A DNA stretch of 64,000 nt, taken from assembly GCA_002298145.1 (NCBI GenBank), contig DBMP01000029.1, positions 1-64,000 on the forward strand, given 5' to 3'. The notes beneath the pieces were generated by a model. It ran no database searches, was not told the DNA's origin, and saw nothing but the letters and a program-made list of their open reading frames with translations. The stretch is from Spartobacteria bacterium UBA695. Lineage in GTDB: Bacteria > Verrucomicrobiota > Verrucomicrobiia > Chthoniobacterales > Chthoniobacteraceae. Both the position numbers and the translations under genes were made by a program. Positions 8,095-15,791 of the stretch are shown here, one piece after another (the stretch's first letter is position 1; the number at the start of each line of letters is the position of its first letter).

Positions 8095-11000
8095 TTATGA
8101 GTTCCGTTGCACCAAAGCCGCTCCCATCGCACGAAACCACTCCGGGCTCGGCGCGGCGTAGGGCCGGAAGGTCTCCAGCGTCCCCTCGTGCTCGTTGTAG
8201 AAGAGCGCGCGGTGGAGGCCCAGCGTGCTCGCTTTGGGCGAATCAACGAGGCTCGCGGAATCGTTGGCGCTCATTTGGAAGATCACGCGCATCTCGAATT
8301 CGCTCAGGGCCTTGCGGGTAAGGAAGCGGTTGACGTTGTTGAGCGTGTCGAAGGTCGCCAGCAAATGGATGCCGTGGCTGGCCCCTTCGGAAATGAGGTC
8401 GGCGAACTGCGCGCTCGGGTCGGGCGCGGCATCGGCCTCGGAGCTCATCGAGAAGGAGAAATCGTCTTCGTGCCGCAGCTTCTTGAACTTGTGCAGGCCA
8501 TGGATGAAGCAAAAGACCGGCTCATGATCGTCGCCCGAGTGGAGCCGCTGCGTCAGGCGGTTGATCGCGTCGCCCACCTCGGAGGGTCGGACAAATTCCA
8601 CGAACGGCAGGACCGCTTGCAGTTGCTCGACCGCTTCGCCATCCGGGGTACCGGGCGTGGCGGCGTGCAAAAAGACGAACCGGGCCGCTCCTGCCGGGTA
8701 CTGCGCGGCGAGGGCCAGGAGGGCGAGGCCGAGCAGGTTGAGGGCCACCTCCTCGCGCTGACCGACGATGAGCAGGTTGCTGCCGCTCTGGCTTTGGAAG
8801 AGCGCCTCGGTGGGGCCCTTGATCGAGTTCGGCGCGCCGAGCCAGGCGCGGCCCACGGCGGGCGGCGCGACCGGCTCCCCGGCCTTGCGGGCCGCGAGGA
8901 GCGCTTCGAGCGGCTCGTTGTCGGTGACGGCCGCCGGGGCGTTGCCTTCGAAAACAATCGGCGCGGGGAATAATGAGCGCGGGCCGTGTGCGGCCAGTTC
9001 GTGCACTTTGTCGAGCCAACCGTCGCGCTCTTCGTCGGAGAGCCAGACGACCTGGAAGGGGCTGTTGCCCTCCAACGCACCGGCGGCGTCGTTGTAGATG
9101 CCCTCGCCGGGGCGCGAAAGGAGGCGCGGGGCGGCGTTGCTCTCGTCCATGATCAGGTAGGCGTCGGCCTCGTTGCATTGCAGGGCCACGCGGATGACCA
9201 TCTGCCCCAGCGTGGCGCGGGCCAGCGAGTAGGAGCCGCCGAGGGTCTGCGTCCCAAGTAACACATGGATGCCGAAGGCTCGGCCCTGGCGCACGATGCG
9301 GTCGAAGAGGAGCGAGGCCGTCTGCGCGATGGCGTCGTCCTCGACGAAGAATTCCTGGAACTCGTCGATGATGAGCAGGGTACGCGGGAGCGGCTCTTTT
9401 CCGCCCGCCCGTTTGTAGCCGGGGACGTCCTGCACGCCAAGGGCGCGGAAGAGATCGCCCCGGCGCTTAAGCTCCTCGTCCACGCGCTGGAGGACGCTTA
9501 AGGCAAACTCGCGGTCGCTCTCAATCGCGATGACGCGCGCGTGAGGAAGGCGCTTTTCGGCGTAGCACTTGAACTCGACGCCTTTCTTGAAGTCGATCAG
9601 GTAAAACTCCACCTCACTCGGGCTGCACGTGAGGGCCAGGTTGGTGATGATGACGTGGAAGAGGGTCGATTTGCCCGACCCGGTCTTGCCCGCGAAAAGG
9701 GCGTGCTGGCGGGTTCCCTTGCCAATGGCGAGGTACTGCTGCTTGGTCGCGCCGGTGCGGCCGATGGCGATGCGCAGTTCCTGGGTGGTGTCGCCTTTCC
9801 AGAACTCCGCCTCGGGCGGCGCGATGAGCGAGAAGGGGACTTCGACGCGGTTGGAATCGACGCTCGCCTTGCCGATCTTTTGCGTAATGGCCTGGGCGAG
9901 TTCGGAGGCGGGCGGGGCTTTCAGCAGCACGCGCGTGGAGTTGTCGGCTGGGGCCGCGCCGACGACGAAGCGATCGGCCTCGCGCCGGAGTGTAAGGGCA
10001 TTGGAGCGGAGTTCCTCGGGGGCGATGTCCTCCGGCAGCGGCAGGCGCTTGTCCCAATGGAGCAGGGTAAAGACGCCGCAGCGCGCGCCGCTGGTGACGA
10101 TGCTCTCCAGCCGGGCGGCGGCGGTTTCGCTAAAGGCGGCGGGGAAATCGGCGATGACGACGAAGTGGTATTTCTCCGCGACGGTCCCGGCCTGCTCGTT
10201 GTAATCTGCTATCGTGTCATACTGGTTACGCAGGTACATCTGGATCACTTTTTCCAGGTGCTCGCAGATTTCGCCCAGGCGCTCGTCGATCTGGTCGCGC
10301 TGGGTCCAGATGCGGCGGTTGATGAGCGTCTCCTCGAAATCGGCCAGCTGCATGAGGCCCGCGAAGTTCTCGCCGAGGCCGACGGGGTCGAAAATGGTGA
10401 AGCTGACTTTGCCCGGCGGCGTGACGGAGAGGAGCCGCAGGATGATTTCATTAAACACGCCCGAGGCCGCCTCGCCCGCCGACTCGGTGGTCTCCAGCAG
10501 CAGGGAGCCCTCGGAGGGGAACTCCAGGGCGAGCGGCGCGCTTAAAACGGGGCTGCACGGCAGCGCGAGCCGGGCGTCCTTGGGCAGGCTGGAGGAAATA
10601 TCGCTCTCGATGCGGCCAAAGGGGACGGCGACGGGGAAGGTCTTCGGCGGCTGCCAGGCCTCGACGCTCGCCGGGGTCCACTCAGGGAAATGTTCGCGGG
10701 CAAGGGCGTTGAGGTTTCCGAGGCTCTCGATGCGGGGGGCGAGCTCGCCGTTCCAGCCGGTTTGCAGCTCGGCCCAGCCATCACGCTGGCTGGCTTCCCA
10801 CTGCTCCATCTCGGCGTCGTGGGCGTGGTCGAGATGGGAGAGGACGGTCGCCTCCTCGGCCTGCAACGTACCGATCTGGGTCTCGCGCTGGGCCTCGATG
10901 GCCGCCAGGCGCTGCTGGGTCATGGCTTGGTTGCGGGCCAGCGCACGCGGAACGTGGGAAGCGAGGCGCTCCCGGGTGTTTTGGGTGTAATCTTCCTCAA

Positions 11001-11928
11001 TGCTGTCGGAGCGATTCCACTGTGCGGAGAGCTCTTCAAACCCAGCCTGGTAGGCGGCTTCGATCTCGGCCTGGCGGGCCCGGTGGCGATCCGCGAGGAG
11101 CGTCTCGGCGGCGGCGTCGATTTGCCGGGCGCGCGCGAGCAACGGGGCGAGGCGCTGGGCATAAGGCTTCGCCTGGCGCGCGGCAATGAAATACGACACG
11201 ACCGTCACGGCGATTCCAAAAACCCAAAACGCTCGCCCGGGAACAAAGAATAGGGCAATCAACAGCACGGGGAGCCAGGCATAAACCGCAGCCGAGCCAA
11301 AAGCCTGCTGCAACCAATGCCTGCGAAGTGCGGTGCGCTCTGCACGAATCTCTTGAAGCGGCTCCGCCAAATCCGCGCCCTCGACCAGTTCCACGCTTTC
11401 GTCAACCACGGTATCGAGCGATTTTTGCAGCCACGGGTAGCCCGCAAAAGCTCGCCGGACGCGCCTGGTGAGGGCGTTGAGCTCGGCCCGTTCGATGCCC
11501 AGCTCCTTGGCGGCGGCGCGGTGCTCGGCGGCGGCGGCGTCCAGCGCGCCGGTGCGGTGGCTCTTGGCCTCGAAATCGCGCATTTGCAGCGCGCCCATCC
11601 AGGCTTCCTTTTCCCTGCGGGCCCGCTCGGGCAGGTTGACGAGGGTGCGGTTTTCAAACTCGCGGATGCGGTCCTCCCGCGCCGAGCCAACGCTCTGGGC
11701 CTGGCGCGTCCTGGCGCTGAAGGCGGCCTCGGCAGACCCGATGGCGGCGGCAGATTGGGATTCGGCCAGGGCCCGGGCTTCGCGCCAGGAGCGGTTGAGC
11801 GCAATGCGCCGCTCGCCAAGTTCGCGGGTGAGCTGGGCTTCGCGCTGTGCGTAAAGCGCGGCGGTTTTCTTGATCTGGGCGAGAAGGTCGAGCGCGAGGC
11901 TGGCGCGCAGACCGGCGAGTTTATTCAC
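8095..11928 (-). CDS. Three-module FtsK/SpoIIIE-type ATPase, T7SS EccC-like
   Basis: About 1277 residues. Residues 1-200 are Ala/Glu/Arg-rich coiled coil. A two-helix membrane hairpin lies at about 210-246, followed by another long coiled coil to about 400. Three ATPase-like modules follow. Module 1 (about 470-700) has no recognisable Walker A. Module 2 holds intact motifs: GKTGSGKST starting at Gly747, FKKGVEF, LLIIDEF with Asp855, and a GTQT sensor. Module 3 (about 1020-1277) has GQREEVAL where a Walker A should be. Tandem FtsK domains behind a short membrane anchor are the plan of EccC/EssC motors of type VII secretion. The GTG at 11928 overlaps the upstream stop by 8 bases and is preferred over a TTG at 11949. 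The function as an export motor is inferred from the neighbouring WXG100-like gene. Confidence 0.85.
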   Translation of the reverse strand: MNKLAGLRASLALDLLAQIKKTAALYAQREAQLTRELGERRIALNRSWREARALAESQSAAAIGSAEAAFSARTRQAQSVGSAREDRIREFENRTLVNLPERARREKEAWMGALQMRDFEAKSHRTGALDAAAAEHRAAAKELGIERAELNALTRRVRRAFAGYPWLQKSLDTVVDESVELVEGADLAEPLQEIRAERTALRRHWLQQAFGSAAVYAWLPVLLIALFFVPGRAFWVFGIAVTVVSYFIAARQAKPYAQRLAPLLARARQIDAAAETLLADRHRARQAEIEAAYQAGFEELSAQWNRSDSIEEDYTQNTRERLASHVPRALARNQAMTQQRLAAIEAQRETQIGTLQAEEATVLSHLDHAHDAEMEQWEASQRDGWAELQTGWNGELAPRIESLGNLNALAREHFPEWTPASVEAWQPPKTFPVAVPFGRIESDISSSLPKDARLALPCSPVLSAPLALEFPSEGSLLLETTESAGEAASGVFNEIILRLLSVTPPGKVSFTIFDPVGLGENFAGLMQLADFEETLINRRIWTQRDQIDERLGEICEHLEKVIQMYLRNQYDTIADYNEQAGTVAEKYHFVVIADFPAAFSETAAARLESIVTSGARCGVFTLLHWDKRLPLPEDIAPEELRSNALTLRREADRFVVGAAPADNSTRVLLKAPPASELAQAITQKIGKASVDSNRVEVPFSLIAPPEAEFWKGDTTQELRIAIGRTGATKQQYLAIGKGTRQHALFAGKTGSGKSTLFHVIITNLALTCSPSEVEFYLIDFKKGVEFKCYAEKRLPHARVIAIESDREFALSVLQRVDEELKRRGDLFRALGVQDVPGYKRAGGKEPLPRTLLIIDEFQEFFVEDDAIAQTASLLFDRIVRQGRAFGIHVLLGTQTLGGSYSLARATLGQMVIRVALQCNEADAYLIMDESNAAPRLLSRPGEGIYNDAAGALEGNSPFQVVWLSDEERDGWLDKVHELAAHGPRSLFPAPIVFEGNAPAAVTDNEPLEALLAARKAGEPVAPPAVGRAWLGAPNSIKGPTEALFQSQSGSNLLIVGQREEVALNLLGLALLALAAQYPAGAARFVFLHAATPGTPDGEAVEQLQAVLPFVEFVRPSEVGDAINRLTQRLHSGDDHEPVFCFIHGLHKFKKLRHEDDFSFSMSSEADAAPDPSAQFADLISEGASHGIHLLATFDTLNNVNRFLTRKALSEFEMRVIFQMSANDSASLVDSPKASTLGLHRALFYNEHEGTLETFRPYAAPSPEWFRAMGAALVQRNS

Positions 11929-12133
11929 AGTCGTGGCGGATTTTTGCAAAGAGGTTGTCGATTTCGGCCATTACCGAGAGCGTGCGGTTGAGGCGGTTGG
12001 GAAGTTCTTCGATGTAGGCGGCCTCGAATTCGATGGCCTTGACATCGCGCCAGTGCGCTTTGGTTTCCTGCCAGGAAACGGACAGGTCCTTGGCGGCTTG
12101 GACGAGAGCGGCGGCGCTGGCTTTGGTGCTCAT
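11921..12133 (-). CDS. Small helical W-x-D protein, possible second WXG100-like partner
   Basis: The 70-residue protein is predicted almost entirely helical. It has SWQETKAHWRDVKAIEFE in its middle, with HWRD at the place where WXG100 proteins have the W-x-G/D turn between two helices, followed by an acidic/aromatic helix (FEAAYIEEL). Its ATG overlaps the stop of the upstream coiled-coil gene (ATGA), and its stop overlaps the start of the ATPase gene. This indicates tight translational coupling. It is shorter than typical WXG100 proteins (about 100 residues), so the assignment is tentative. It may be a chaperone, adaptor or substrate of the ATPase. Confidence 0.65.
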   Translation of the reverse strand: MSTKASAAALVQAAKDLSVSWQETKAHWRDVKAIEFEAAYIEELPNRLNRTLSVMAEIDNLFAKIRHDCE

Positions 12134-12666
12134 GATTGAGGGGACGCGGGGGGCGTTTGGGGCGCGGTTGCCTCGGGACCGGGAGCCGGACCCGTCCCCG
12201 GCTCGGAGTAGCCTTCGAGGGCTTTTTGGACGTTGACCAAGAGCGCGACGGCTTTGGGCAGGTCGGCCTCGATGTATTGGCGGAAGTCCTCCAGCCGCCG
12301 GAAGATCGGGTCGGCGGTGTTGTCGTAATGGATGGCCCACTGTTTGACGGTGGCCAGCTTGGCCTCGGCCTCCTCCACGGCCGCTTTCCAATGGCTGACG
12401 GCGGCCTGGCGCATCTGCTGGGCCTCGCGGTGACCGGCAAGGCGGGCGCTCAAGAGTTCCGCTGCCGCCTGCTCCAGTTTTTTCACCCTCATGCGCCGCT
12501 GGAGTTCCCAATGCTGGCGCTGGTCGTTCTGGAGGTACTGGCGCATTCGGTGGCCCTCCTCGGAGGTCTCGTCGAGGGCGCGCTTGGCCTTGGCGATAAA
12601 GACGATGAGGCTGGAGCGAAAGGCGTCGAGCGCTTCAAGCGAGGTGACTTTTGCCTGGTTGGCCAT
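12130..12666 (-). CDS. Coiled-coil protein of the WXG100/FtsK locus
   Basis: The 178-residue protein is rich in Ala, Glu, Gln and Arg, with heptad-like helices over residues 8-150, and ends in a disordered Pro/Ala/Thr tail (PGPEATAPQTPPASPQS). There is no signal peptide or membrane helix. It starts 26 bases after the WXG100-like gene stop and overlaps the next gene by ATGA. Its position between a WXG100-like protein and the motor ATPase suggests a structural or adaptor role in the same complex. I recognise no named domain. Confidence 0.7.
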   Translation of the reverse strand: MANQAKVTSLEALDAFRSSLIVFIAKAKRALDETSEEGHRMRQYLQNDQRQHWELQRRMRVKKLEQAAAELLSARLAGHREAQQMRQAAVSHWKAAVEEAEAKLATVKQWAIHYDNTADPIFRRLEDFRQYIEADLPKAVALLVNVQKALEGYSEPGTGPAPGPEATAPQTPPASPQS

Positions 12667-12692
12667 GGGCGCAAAGGGAGGGAAAAGGGAGT

Positions 12693-12965
12693 CTACCGCT
12701 GGTCGAGGTATTCTTCGATCCGCTGCGCTTTGCGGAGCAGGTAGGGAGTCTGTTTTTCGGAAATTTCGACGAACTTTTTGAGCACCTTCATGGTGTTCAG
12801 AAATTCCTCGGCGAATTTCTGCTGTTCCTGGTCCTGCCAGGTGGCTCCAAGGGCGTTGAAACGGGCTTGGAGGGAGGTGGCCTTGGCCAGAAGGTCGTCG
12901 TTAAAGCGCTTCAGTTCCGCCGCGAAGCGCCGCACCTCTTCGGGATTCATGATCGCTTGTGCCAT
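12693..12965 (-). CDS. WXG100-family-like protein (type VII secretion substrate type)
   Basis: The 90-residue protein is a helical hairpin: a first helix over residues 8-40 (EEVRRFAAELKRFNDDLLA), the turn TWQDQEQQKF at about residues 46-55 with W-x-D in place of W-x-G, and a second helix to the end. Size and layout match ESAT-6/WXG100 proteins, which are exported as dimers by FtsK-type ATPases. The C terminus (YLLRKAQRIEEYLDQR) lacks an obvious YxxxD/E export signal except the loose YLLRK...E pattern. It is the first gene of the coupled cluster ending in the ATPase. Confidence 0.8.
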   Translation of the reverse strand: MAQAIMNPEEVRRFAAELKRFNDDLLAKATSLQARFNALGATWQDQEQQKFAEEFLNTMKVLKKFVEISEKQTPYLLRKAQRIEEYLDQR

Positions 12966-13092
12966 AGGGAAAATTTCGGGGGAAACGGAGGGTTGTGGAG
13001 CTTCAAAAACCGTTTTCAGCCCCGGGGCCGTCCCGCTCTAAACAGTTTGAATGCTTTTCCCTCGGAATTCAACCCCTCGATAGGTGTTTTCC

Positions 13093-13812
13093 TTACCTCT
13101 TGGCCGGGTTTTGCGAGAGTGCGTCCGGGTGCGTGGAGAGCCATTGCTCGATCTTCTGCGCACCGGCGGTGAAAACGCCGTCGCGCACCGTGCCGTTGGA
13201 CTTGGCCCCTCCGTAGGGGATTTCCACGATGAGCTCGCTTGCGGTGGCGTCCACGACGGCCATGTTGGGGGCGAAACCGCCTTCGTCGGGGCCGTTGAAA
13301 CCTTTTTTGACGGCCTCAGGCACTAGGCCAAGCTCGGTTTCGTGCCGCACGTAGACAAGTACGAGCGTGTTTCTGAAAGCGCGGTAAAAATGGGCCAGCC
13401 CCTCCCCGCCGCCCTGGGCCCGGCTGTCAACCGCCTTGGGGTCGAAAAACTGCCCCCAAACCATGAGGAACCCAAGCGGCTTGTGCTCGCGAATGGCTTT
13501 GGCCTTGGCCGCCTCGATCTGCGATAGGCTAAAGGCGCTATCGAGCCGCATGACGACATGCTCGCCGGACTTCGCGGAATTCACCCCGGCCAGGATCCGC
13601 CCCTTGAAATACGGGACTTGCGGCACTGCGGGCCGGTTCAGAGACAAGGGGGTCGCGCTCGGGCGAAGCGCGGACGCGGGCGTGGCCACCGGAGCCGTGG
13701 ACTCGGGAGCCGGTTGGGACGATGCGTCAGATGATGACCCGGGCGGTTTGTAGAACCAAACCGAAACGGCAAGCATCAATACACATATGACCATTAAACC
13801 CTGTCGGCTCAT
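13093..13812 (-). CDS. Secreted or anchored thioredoxin-fold-like protein, no CxxC
   Basis: The 239-residue protein has an N-terminal signal or anchor helix (residues 4-20), then a Ser/Pro/Ala-rich linker (about 24-65) and a globular domain. In it AIREHKPLGFLMVWGQFFDP resembles the beta-alpha start of a thioredoxin fold, but the CxxC is absent. It lies 127 bases upstream of the WXG100-like gene on the same strand, so it may belong to the cluster or simply precede it. It is likely periplasmic or membrane-tethered. The function is unknown. Confidence 0.6.
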   Translation of the reverse strand: MSRQGLMVICVLMLAVSVWFYKPPGSSSDASSQPAPESTAPVATPASALRPSATPLSLNRPAVPQVPYFKGRILAGVNSAKSGEHVVMRLDSAFSLSQIEAAKAKAIREHKPLGFLMVWGQFFDPKAVDSRAQGGGEGLAHFYRAFRNTLVLVYVRHETELGLVPEAVKKGFNGPDEGGFAPNMAVVDATASELIVEIPYGGAKSNGTVRDGVFTAGAQKIEQWLSTHPDALSQNPAKR

Positions 13813-13858
13813 GCCCCGCGATCATCTTTCACCGCGAGGCATGAGTCAAGCAGACGGG

Positions 13859-14485
13859 CTATTTACCCGCGTATTTCACGCTGCATCCGTAGGACTGGGT
13901 GCTCGGCGTGGCGACGGCTTTCCCGGCGGCCAGGTCGGCGAGCGCGGCGGTGACGTAGTTGGTGGCCTTGGGGATGTCGGCGGTGTCGGTGCTGCGAATG
14001 CTGTCGATGGCCCCTTCGTAAACCAGCGTCCCCTTCGGGTCGATGACGAACATGTGGGGCGTGGTCTTGGCTCCATAGAGGCGGCCCACTTTCCCCTCGG
14101 GATCGAGCAGCGTGGCGGTGGCGGCGGTCTTCTGCTCGCGGTCTGTGGCGGCCGCCTGCTCCGGCGTTTCATACCCCTCCTTGCCTGGGGCGCTGGAGTT
14201 GATGCGGATCCAGACGGTTCCCTTGGCGGTGGCTTCCTTTTGCAGCTTCTGCATGGCCCCGCCGCCATACCATTTCTTTACAAACGGGCAGCCGGGGTTG
14301 GTCCATTCCACAACGATCGTTTTCCCTTTGTAATCGGCCAGCGAATGCGTTTTGCCATCGCTTCCAGGCAGGGTAAAACCGGGCGCGGGCTGCCCCACGG
14401 CGGCTTTTTCCTGCGCACGGCAGAGGGATGCGCCCAGGGAAAGGGCTCCCAATGCAACAAAAAGACCCAGGATTCTGATTTTCAT
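13859..14485 (-). CDS. Redoxin (AhpC/TSA-TlpA-like) secreted protein
   Basis: The 208-residue protein has a signal peptide (cleavage near SLCRA, residue 24), then PAPGFTLPGSDGK, a typical peroxiredoxin/TlpA opening. The active-site region is WTNPGCPFVKKWY, with one cysteine and no CxxC, followed by the cis-Pro region TTPHMFVID. This form recurs in secreted 'redoxin domain' proteins that act as thiol-dependent peroxidases or reductases in the periplasm. A second cysteine near the C terminus (SYGCSVKY) may resolve the first. The gene lies 46 bases upstream of the thioredoxin-fold gene, so both may be co-transcribed. Confidence 0.82.
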   Translation of the reverse strand: MKIRILGLFVALGALSLGASLCRAQEKAAVGQPAPGFTLPGSDGKTHSLADYKGKTIVVEWTNPGCPFVKKWYGGGAMQKLQKEATAKGTVWIRINSSAPGKEGYETPEQAAATDREQKTAATATLLDPEGKVGRLYGAKTTPHMFVIDPKGTLVYEGAIDSIRSTDTADIPKATNYVTAALADLAAGKAVATPSTQSYGCSVKYAGK

Positions 14486-14641
14486 AGGTTGGTTATAGGT
14501 AATAGGTGGGCGGAGAGCTTTGAGCCGCGCCGCCGGAGGGTTGGAGTCTCGTAGGCCAAGAAATGTTCAATCAGAGTGCAATTTTTGGTTAAGTGCAAAT
14601 TTTGGTGGACGCGGGCGGGAGCATGGTCAAAAGGTTTCCGC

Positions 14642-15310
14642 ATGAATTCGAACGTTGCGCGGTTTGACCGGGAGGCCGGTTTGTGGGACGAAAACCCGGT
14701 CCGTGGGGCCTTGTCGCGGGCTATCGTGGGGCTGGCGGAACGGGAAATCGCCGCCCTCCCCAAGCCGCCCCGGCTGATGGACTACGGCTGCGGCACGGGG
14801 ATGTGTTCGCTGCCCCTGGCCCGGCTCTGCGAGAGCGTGACGGCGGTGGACGTATCGCCCGGGATGCTGGAAAAGCTCCGCGCAAAGGCAGCCGAGCACT
14901 CGCTGGGCAACGTCTGCACGCTTTGCCACGATTTATCCCAGCGCCCGCTACCGGAGGCGCAAGGCTTCGATGTGATCCTCTCGGCCATGGCGCTGCACCA
15001 TGTGCGCGAGGTGCCGCGGCTCATCACGGCGCTGAGGGGTCTTCTGGCTCCGGGCGGCGTGCTCCTGCTGGCCGATCTGGACCAGGAGGATGGCTCTTTT
15101 CACGACGACGCCACGGGCGTTGAGCACCAGGGCTTTCGCCGCGAATGGCTGCTCAACCAGCTCTGGGAGGCGGGTTGCCGCGACGTGCGGATCGAGACCG
15201 CGCACGTGATCGAAAAGCCCGTCGCCAACGGCGCCACGGGCCGCTTCCCGGTTTTCTTCATGACGGCCCGGACGAGGGCTTATACGACTTGCATAGTCAA
15301 ACGCCACTAA
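14642..15310 (+). CDS. Class I SAM-dependent methyltransferase
   Basis: The 222-residue protein has motif I LMDYGCGTGMCSLPLA (about residues 43-58), acidic motif II VTAVDVSPGML, motif IV FDVILSAMALHH and post-motif LLAPGGVLLLADL. It belongs to the UbiE/type-11 small-molecule methyltransferase group. The substrate is unknown. ATG 14642 follows an upstream in-frame stretch with no homology. The last about 76 codons, from QEDGSF on, lie inside a 353-bp tandem duplication, so the normal gene end is repeated downstream as a fragment. Confidence 0.88.
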   Translation: MNSNVARFDREAGLWDENPVRGALSRAIVGLAEREIAALPKPPRLMDYGCGTGMCSLPLARLCESVTAVDVSPGMLEKLRAKAAEHSLGNVCTLCHDLSQRPLPEAQGFDVILSAMALHHVREVPRLITALRGLLAPGGVLLLADLDQEDGSFHDDATGVEHQGFRREWLLNQLWEAGCRDVRIETAHVIEKPVANGATGRFPVFFMTARTRAYTTCIVKRH

Positions 15311-15433
15311 ACGGCCACTCTATAAAAAATATTTCACGCAAAGACGCAAAGGCGCAAAGAAGAAACGCATCTGCCTTCTTTGCGCCTTTGCGCCTTTGCG
15401 TGAGACTTAATGCCTTTTATCTGTGTAAATCGT
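15081..15433. repeat. 353-bp tandem duplication, unit 1
   Basis: This unit starts inside the methyltransferase gene, covers its 3' third and the following palindromic element, and ends at AAATCGT. It is followed head-to-tail by a second copy. Reading both copies base by base I find three differences in 353 bases: 15263 A against G, 15344 A against C, and 15393 C against T. The event is therefore recent. Confidence 0.95.
15334..15403. repeat. CGCAAAGGCGCAAAG palindromic element, copy 1
   Basis: Arms TCACGCAAAGACGCAAAGGC and the reverse-complement run GCGCCTTTGCGTGA enclose a short spacer, forming a long hairpin immediately after the methyltransferase stop. Related palindromes lie at 15687-15756 (through duplication) and 48938-48997. 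Confidence 0.85.
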
Positions 15434-15663
15434 ACCAGGAGGATGGCTCTTTTCACGACGACGCCACGGGCGTTGAGCACCAGGGCTTTCGCCGCGAATG
15501 GCTGCTCAACCAGCTCTGGGAGGCGGGTTGCCGCGACGTGCGGATCGAGACCGCGCACGTGATCGAAAAGCCCGTCGCCAACGGCGCCACGGGCCGCTTC
15601 CCGGTTTTCTTCATGGCGGCCCGGACGAGGGCTTATACGACTTGCATAGTCAAACGCCACTAA
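15434..15663 (+). pseudogene. Duplicated 3' fragment of the methyltransferase gene
   Basis: The segment repeats the methyltransferase C-terminal codons from QEDGSF to the stop after VKRH, with one substitution in the coding part (FMTART becomes FMAART). It has no start codon or SAM-binding motif of its own and is separated from the intact gene by the palindromic element. It is a non-functional remnant made by the tandem duplication. Confidence 0.85.
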
Positions 15664-15686
15664 ACGGCCACTCTATAAAAAATATT

Positions 15687-15756
15687 TCACGCAAAGCCGC
15701 AAAGGCGCAAAGAAGAAACGCATCTGCCTTCTTTGCGCCTTTGCGTCTTTGCGTGA
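15687..15756. repeat. CGCAAAGGCGCAAAG palindromic element, copy 2
   Basis: The copy of the hairpin inside unit 2 of the tandem duplication. It differs from copy 1 at two bases, one in each arm region (15697 and 15746). The change at 15746 turns GCGCC to GCGTC. Confidence 0.85.
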
Positions 15757-15791
15757 GACTTAATGCCTTTTATCTGTGTAAATCGTATTAG

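Larger units (their letters stand above)
15434..15786. repeat. 353-bp tandem duplication, unit 2
   Basis: Second copy of the preceding unit, beginning at ACCAGGAGGATGG and ending at AAATCGT just before the zinc-ribbon gene stop. The three differences from unit 1 fall at 15616, 15697 and 15746. The only shared flanking sequence at the breakpoint is very short, so illegitimate or replication-slippage duplication is more likely than long-homology recombination. Confidence 0.95.

Noticed and set aside
9541..10545. 334-codon open frame antisense to the large ATPase
   Set aside because: Entirely inside the ATPase gene, with Gly/Asp/Arg-rich composition from reverse reading of GC-rich codons.
15334..15760. 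Possible CRISPR-like repeats in the duplicated region
   Set aside because: There are only two large units, no regular short spacers, and each repeat is itself a palindrome; it is a tandem duplication with a REP-like hairpin.
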